Shown here in pieces: positions 60,502 through 64,000 of a DNA stretch of 64,000 bases. The DNA comes from Syncephalis fuscata. Lineage: Eukaryota > Zoopagomycota > Zoopagomycetes > Zoopagales > Piptocephalidaceae. The stretch covers positions 558,001-622,000 of the forward strand of contig JAHLTZ010000011.1 in the NCBI GenBank assembly GCA_025786725.1. The letters are read 5' to 3'. Each line of letters opens with the position of its first letter. Positions within the stretch are counted from its first letter, which is position 1. A program made the position numbers and the translations under genes. The notes under the pieces were generated by a model. The model had not been told where the DNA came from. It saw nothing but the letters and a program-made list of their open reading frames with translations, and made no database searches.

Positions 60502-60799
60502 GTGTCTTCGCCAGGAAGATCCTGGGGCGACAGTTGTAACCAGAAGATACGGCATGCCGTTGAGATTACTTGAGCAGGTGTTGATGTAAATAAGAGAAAT
60601 AAAGACTAGGAATCGAATAGTGTCTTTTATTGATATTCGAATGCACATGTTATTTATATTGTCATATTCGGCATTATTATATAATATATTACTAAATAAA
60701 ACAATAAAATAGTTATAAGAAAAGGCGGTGAAATAAATAAATAAAAATATGAAAGTAAATAGCTCACTAATATTAAATAATTTATTAGTACACTCATGT

Positions 60800-60890
60800 G
60801 ATTTAGTGTCAAAAGACCGAAATTGACATTTTTTACTTGATTGAACTACACAGCTGTTGTTCTACTAAACATGGAACTGGATGGTAAGTG
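60800..60890 (+). repeat. Dispersed short element, copy 3
   Basis: Mirror of the copy at 48585-48690. ATG at 60871-60873, then GAACTGGATGGTAAGTGACA, which reads as a short exon with a donor site. Confidence 0.6.
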
Positions 60891-61399
60891 ACATTAAATA
60901 TTAAATTATAATGCTTTGAATACTTTACAGCAACAATAATATGAATTAACATTTATCTATTTATTATATTTTATTGTAACATGGAATACTATAATATTTA
61001 TTACTACTAATATCATATATTGAAAATAATGCGGACTGATTCATCTTCATTTGCATTAATCAGAGTTGATGTGGCACTGCTTCAACAAATAGTACTTTTC
61101 AGTATTAAAAACTGATGGGCAGTTTACTATTTGAATTATGGATTTTTTATCCTTCAGTTTAAGTATAGAGACTCAGAGTAAAATAGCTTCTAATGCTTAA
61201 ATAAAATACACAATTTCGATATTAAAGAAATATTTTATGAAGCTATCTCTTTTATGCCATTTATGGCATTGTTTAATTACGGTGACGTGTTCGCCTTTAC
61301 TGCAATTATTCACATTCACAGCCACCTTATTATCCAAACCATCTTACTCCATACCACAACAATACTCGCTTTCGAATGCAAATACCTTTGTTTCGTACA

Positions 61400-61750
61400 A
61401 TGTCGGCTATTACCTCGGTCACTGCACAAACTTCCTCTGGTCAACTAACCGACTTTTTGCGTTTCTTCGCAATTCACCTTCACCGTTCCACGCGGTGAAT
61501 CAATGCCGTGAACGTCTGACCAAGCACGGATTTAAGAAGCTGAATGAACGCGATTGCTGGTCGATAACGGCTGGTGGTCGCTACTACTTTACGCGTAATC
61601 AAAGCACCATCGTCGCCTTTGTAGTTGGCGGTCGTTTTGTATCCTTTTAGCTGAATAACGCACCAAGTAGCCTTTTTAACTCATCGTTATTAGAAACCAG
61701 GTAATGGCGCAAGCATTGTCGCAGCCCACACCGACAGCCTATGCTTCAGG
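61400..61750 (+). pseudogene. Truncated M18 aspartyl aminopeptidase, right-arm copy
   Basis: Mirror of 47724-48074. Exon 1 from ATG 61400 to 61638 and exon 2 from 61694 to 61750 end after HTDSLCFR, followed by GCAAGT, a possible GC donor. No later M18 exons follow. It carries the same T-run base loss as the left copy. Confidence 0.75.
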
Positions 61751-62254
61751 GCAAGTACTGTATTTTATATACTTTATTTGCCTTTTAATTAGGCAGCAAC
61801 TATTGTTGTTTCGTATAAGCTGTTTTATTCTTCCTATTGCATTCACTACTTTGCTTCTTTTGTATTTTCTATTTTCAGCTATTTCAATGCGTATTTAACG
61901 ATGAGTGAGCGCCATTGTATCAACATTATTATTTATGCTTTATCTTTCCTATTTAACTATTATGCCTGATGCCAGTTTGTAACAAGTCACTGGCTAGTTA
62001 TTCTTTGGCTATATATATCCTACCATTCTACATTTTAACATACATCGTTTTCAATATGTGTAAGTAACTATTAATACATTTATTTAATTATGTGTGTATT
62101 TTATAATAACAGTGCATCATACAATAAGCTGTAAATGTTTATCACTATTCATATTATTTTAATTAACTCACAACAACATGAAATAAGCTTTATATGATTA
62201 ATGTCGTAGCACTAAATTGGATTGACCACAATAATGATTATTTGATTACTGATG

Positions 62255-62345
62255 TCACTCATCATCCAACTTCATGTTTAATAGAGCGAATACGATGGAA
62301 TCTGGTCATTCATCACCAAATCACACTAAATAATTACTAAATTGT
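62255..62345 (-). repeat. Dispersed short element, copy 4
   Basis: Mirror of the copy at 47165-47225, with ATG at 62273-62275 on the minus strand, near the outer end of the right arm. Confidence 0.6.
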
Positions 62346-62362
62346 TTATAAAACAAAACGTA

Positions 62363-62892
62363 TAATAATCATACCAACTTTTATTAAAAGCTTATTATAA
62401 ACATAGGTTATGATTGCGTATTTTATAATAAAGTACTAACCTTCAAAACTATTAATATTTATCATGACAATATAATTCCGCAAATAAAATAATACCGTTA
62501 TTGTGTAATATAATATATTAGCTAAACCTTTTCTTTACAATGGGCTGCCCACAGGTTCTATATCATATAAATTACTTATTTGAATGTCTAACACAAAGCA
62601 ATGTGAAGTCCAATTCACAGTGTAACAACGATGATTAGATGAATCACTGTGACATTTTTATATTTACTATCTTTTATTCATTCACAGCCCAGTCTGACAT
62701 TCAAAGTTATTCTGTCATATTGCACTCTGTTCGTTGTTCTGTTGAATATAACTGTAAAGACTCGGCCTATTTGAGATCACATAAGCTTGCACCACTGCCA
62801 AACACTTTTAAAAATTGCTGTTAAGTAGTGTAAAGGTACTAGAAGCAATTGCAACACCTGCGCATTTGTTTTATTGCAACTAAGCTATAGAA
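62363..62892. other. Intergenic region after the inverted repeat
   Basis: Unique AT-rich sequence; probably contains the promoter of the FHA gene. No gene seen. Confidence 0.4.
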
Positions 62893-64000
62893 ATGACAAT
62901 ATTCTCTCGACGGGTAAGTACAATGATGTATAATAACGATCAGTATTGCTAAGGTATAGTTATTAGAAAGCGGGGATGTTAAAGTGTTTTGCCAGTGCTG
63001 AGTGCTGTCTAAACGTTTACACCATTTATGAAGGCCGTAATCTTGTTGGCACTCTTTCAAAGAAAAACGGAAATCCGTATTTCCTAGTCCCAGTGAAGGA
63101 GCATGGCGAGAAGAGTATCCGCCGGTACTTGACAACGATTTGAACGGATATCTTGTGGACGATGCCCCTTACCACAACCTCAATTTTCCTAATTTTCCTT
63201 TTCTTTATGCGGAAATAGGCAAGTAATTAGAGCATTGATAGAATGGCAAATAACATTATTTTATAGATATAAAAGATGGTAGATGTTTTATCAAATCATT
63301 ATCGAAATCTCCCGGTATTAGCTGGGAAAAAGATAAGGAAGAACTGGTACCAGGTGTTGTTTATGAGGTTCAGCGCGGCACTGTAATAAGATTTGCCTAT
63401 TTCAATTGTGAATTTATTCATGTGGAAGATGAAGTGGTAAATATAAGGACACTAGCAGATATTGCAGTAAGTTACAATATAATAATATAGGTAATGTTAT
63501 CTGATAGTCGAATTAGCGCACAAGATATACAGATTATGCCACAACCGATGAAAATCAAGACTCTCTTACATCTACATTAATTATTCCATTAACCAATGAT
63601 GTATATGATGGTAATGATGACGGCTATGCAACAGAGACGATTGGTATTCGACCACGTTTAGATAGCAGCCAGACTGATGATAAAGCGGCTTCATATCAGC
63701 CTGAAGAACCACAAGGTTCTATAAATAAAAGGCCCATATCTATGAATGAATGGAAGTTGGAAATAGACGAGAGTCCACTTATGCAACTACCTATCGATAT
63801 TCTATTGTCCAAGCACAAAGATCCATTACCAAAGAAAATACCAATACGCAGAATTGGTAGCCAGAAGTCTTATACAAATACTGGTAATGCATCACAAAAT
63901 AGACTGTCAGATGAAGCATCGCTGGCCTCTACCATGGTCATTGAAGAGTCAAATGAAGGCTCTTCTTTAGAGGGAGAGGGTCTTTTGTGGCTACAACAAT
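62893..64000 (+). CDS. FHA-domain protein, 5' part (runs off the window)
   Basis: Exons 62893-62913, 62967-63218, 63267-63466 and 63517 to beyond 64000. After MTIFSRR the protein reads AGMLKCFASAECCLNVYTIY then EGRNLVGT, and later DGRCFIKSLSKSPGISWEK, VVYEVQRGTVIRFAYF and CEFIHVED, the strand order of an FHA domain, which binds phosphothreonine. One base is missing near 63110: the frame passes from KSIRRYL to PPVLDNDLNGYLVDD. Beyond residue ~160 the sequence is Ser/Thr/Asp-rich with TQ/SQ sites (SSQTDDKAAS), which would suit a DNA-damage mediator of the MDC1/Crb2 kind. That role is only inferred. Confidence 0.65.

Larger units (their letters stand above)
54045..62362. repeat. Large inverted repeat, right arm
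   Basis: Mirror of 47115-53890, longer because its micro-exon array has more units and its promoter block is duplicated. The unique centre between arms is about 155 bp (53891-54044). Confidence 0.9.

Overview
The window reads as nuclear DNA of an early-diverging fungus. It is AT-rich, its genes carry many short GT-AG introns of about 40-80 bp (a few look GC-AG), and the gene set is fungal: SSK1-type response regulator, NPR1/HAL4-type kinase, NPR3 (GATOR1), a V-ATPase subunit f-like protein, uridine kinase, GAPDH, BRCA2 and MHF1/CENP-S. I cannot name the species. A Zoopagomycota or Mucoromycota-like lineage is an inference only.

Layout: 1-963 is the end of a direct repeat whose second copy (19110-20071) carries the 5' part of an F-box gene. 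1232-17277 is an ordinary dense gene block: FSP1/AIF-like oxidoreductase, uridine kinase, a coiled-coil protein, BRCA2, a BAR-SH3 protein, V-ATPase subunit f, GAPDH and two membrane proteins. 17702-19251 is a frame-broken F-box gene. 21322-21569 is a tiny two-exon gene. 23113-47100 holds the kinase, MHF1, a RluA pseudouridine synthase, phosducin-like protein, 2-isopropylmalate synthase, SSK1, a class 3 lipase and NPR3. 62893 to the window end is an FHA-domain gene that runs off the edge.

The exceptional part is 47115-62362, an imperfect inverted repeat of about 15 kb with a short central spacer. On each side of the centre lies a head-to-head gene that starts with a signal-peptide exon. Each then continues as an array of repeat units of about 80 bp, and every unit is an intron (GTAAGT to TTAATATTAATAG) around an isolated exon of three nucleotides. 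The left gene has 17 such micro-exons and the right has 33. The triplets differ while the introns are nearly identical. Joined in the phase set by exon 1 they stay open to a stop just inside the last exon, and predict short secreted cysteine-rich peptides after a dibasic Arg-Arg. tRNA-derived SINEs sit in some of the micro-introns. The outer arms hold decayed sequence, including a truncated M18 aspartyl aminopeptidase on each side.

Many otherwise conserved genes (kinase, 2-isopropylmalate synthase, SSK1, lipase, NPR3, FHA gene) contain single-base deletions, often in homopolymers. Residual sequencing error is the simplest reason, so frameshifts here should not be taken as proof of pseudogenes.
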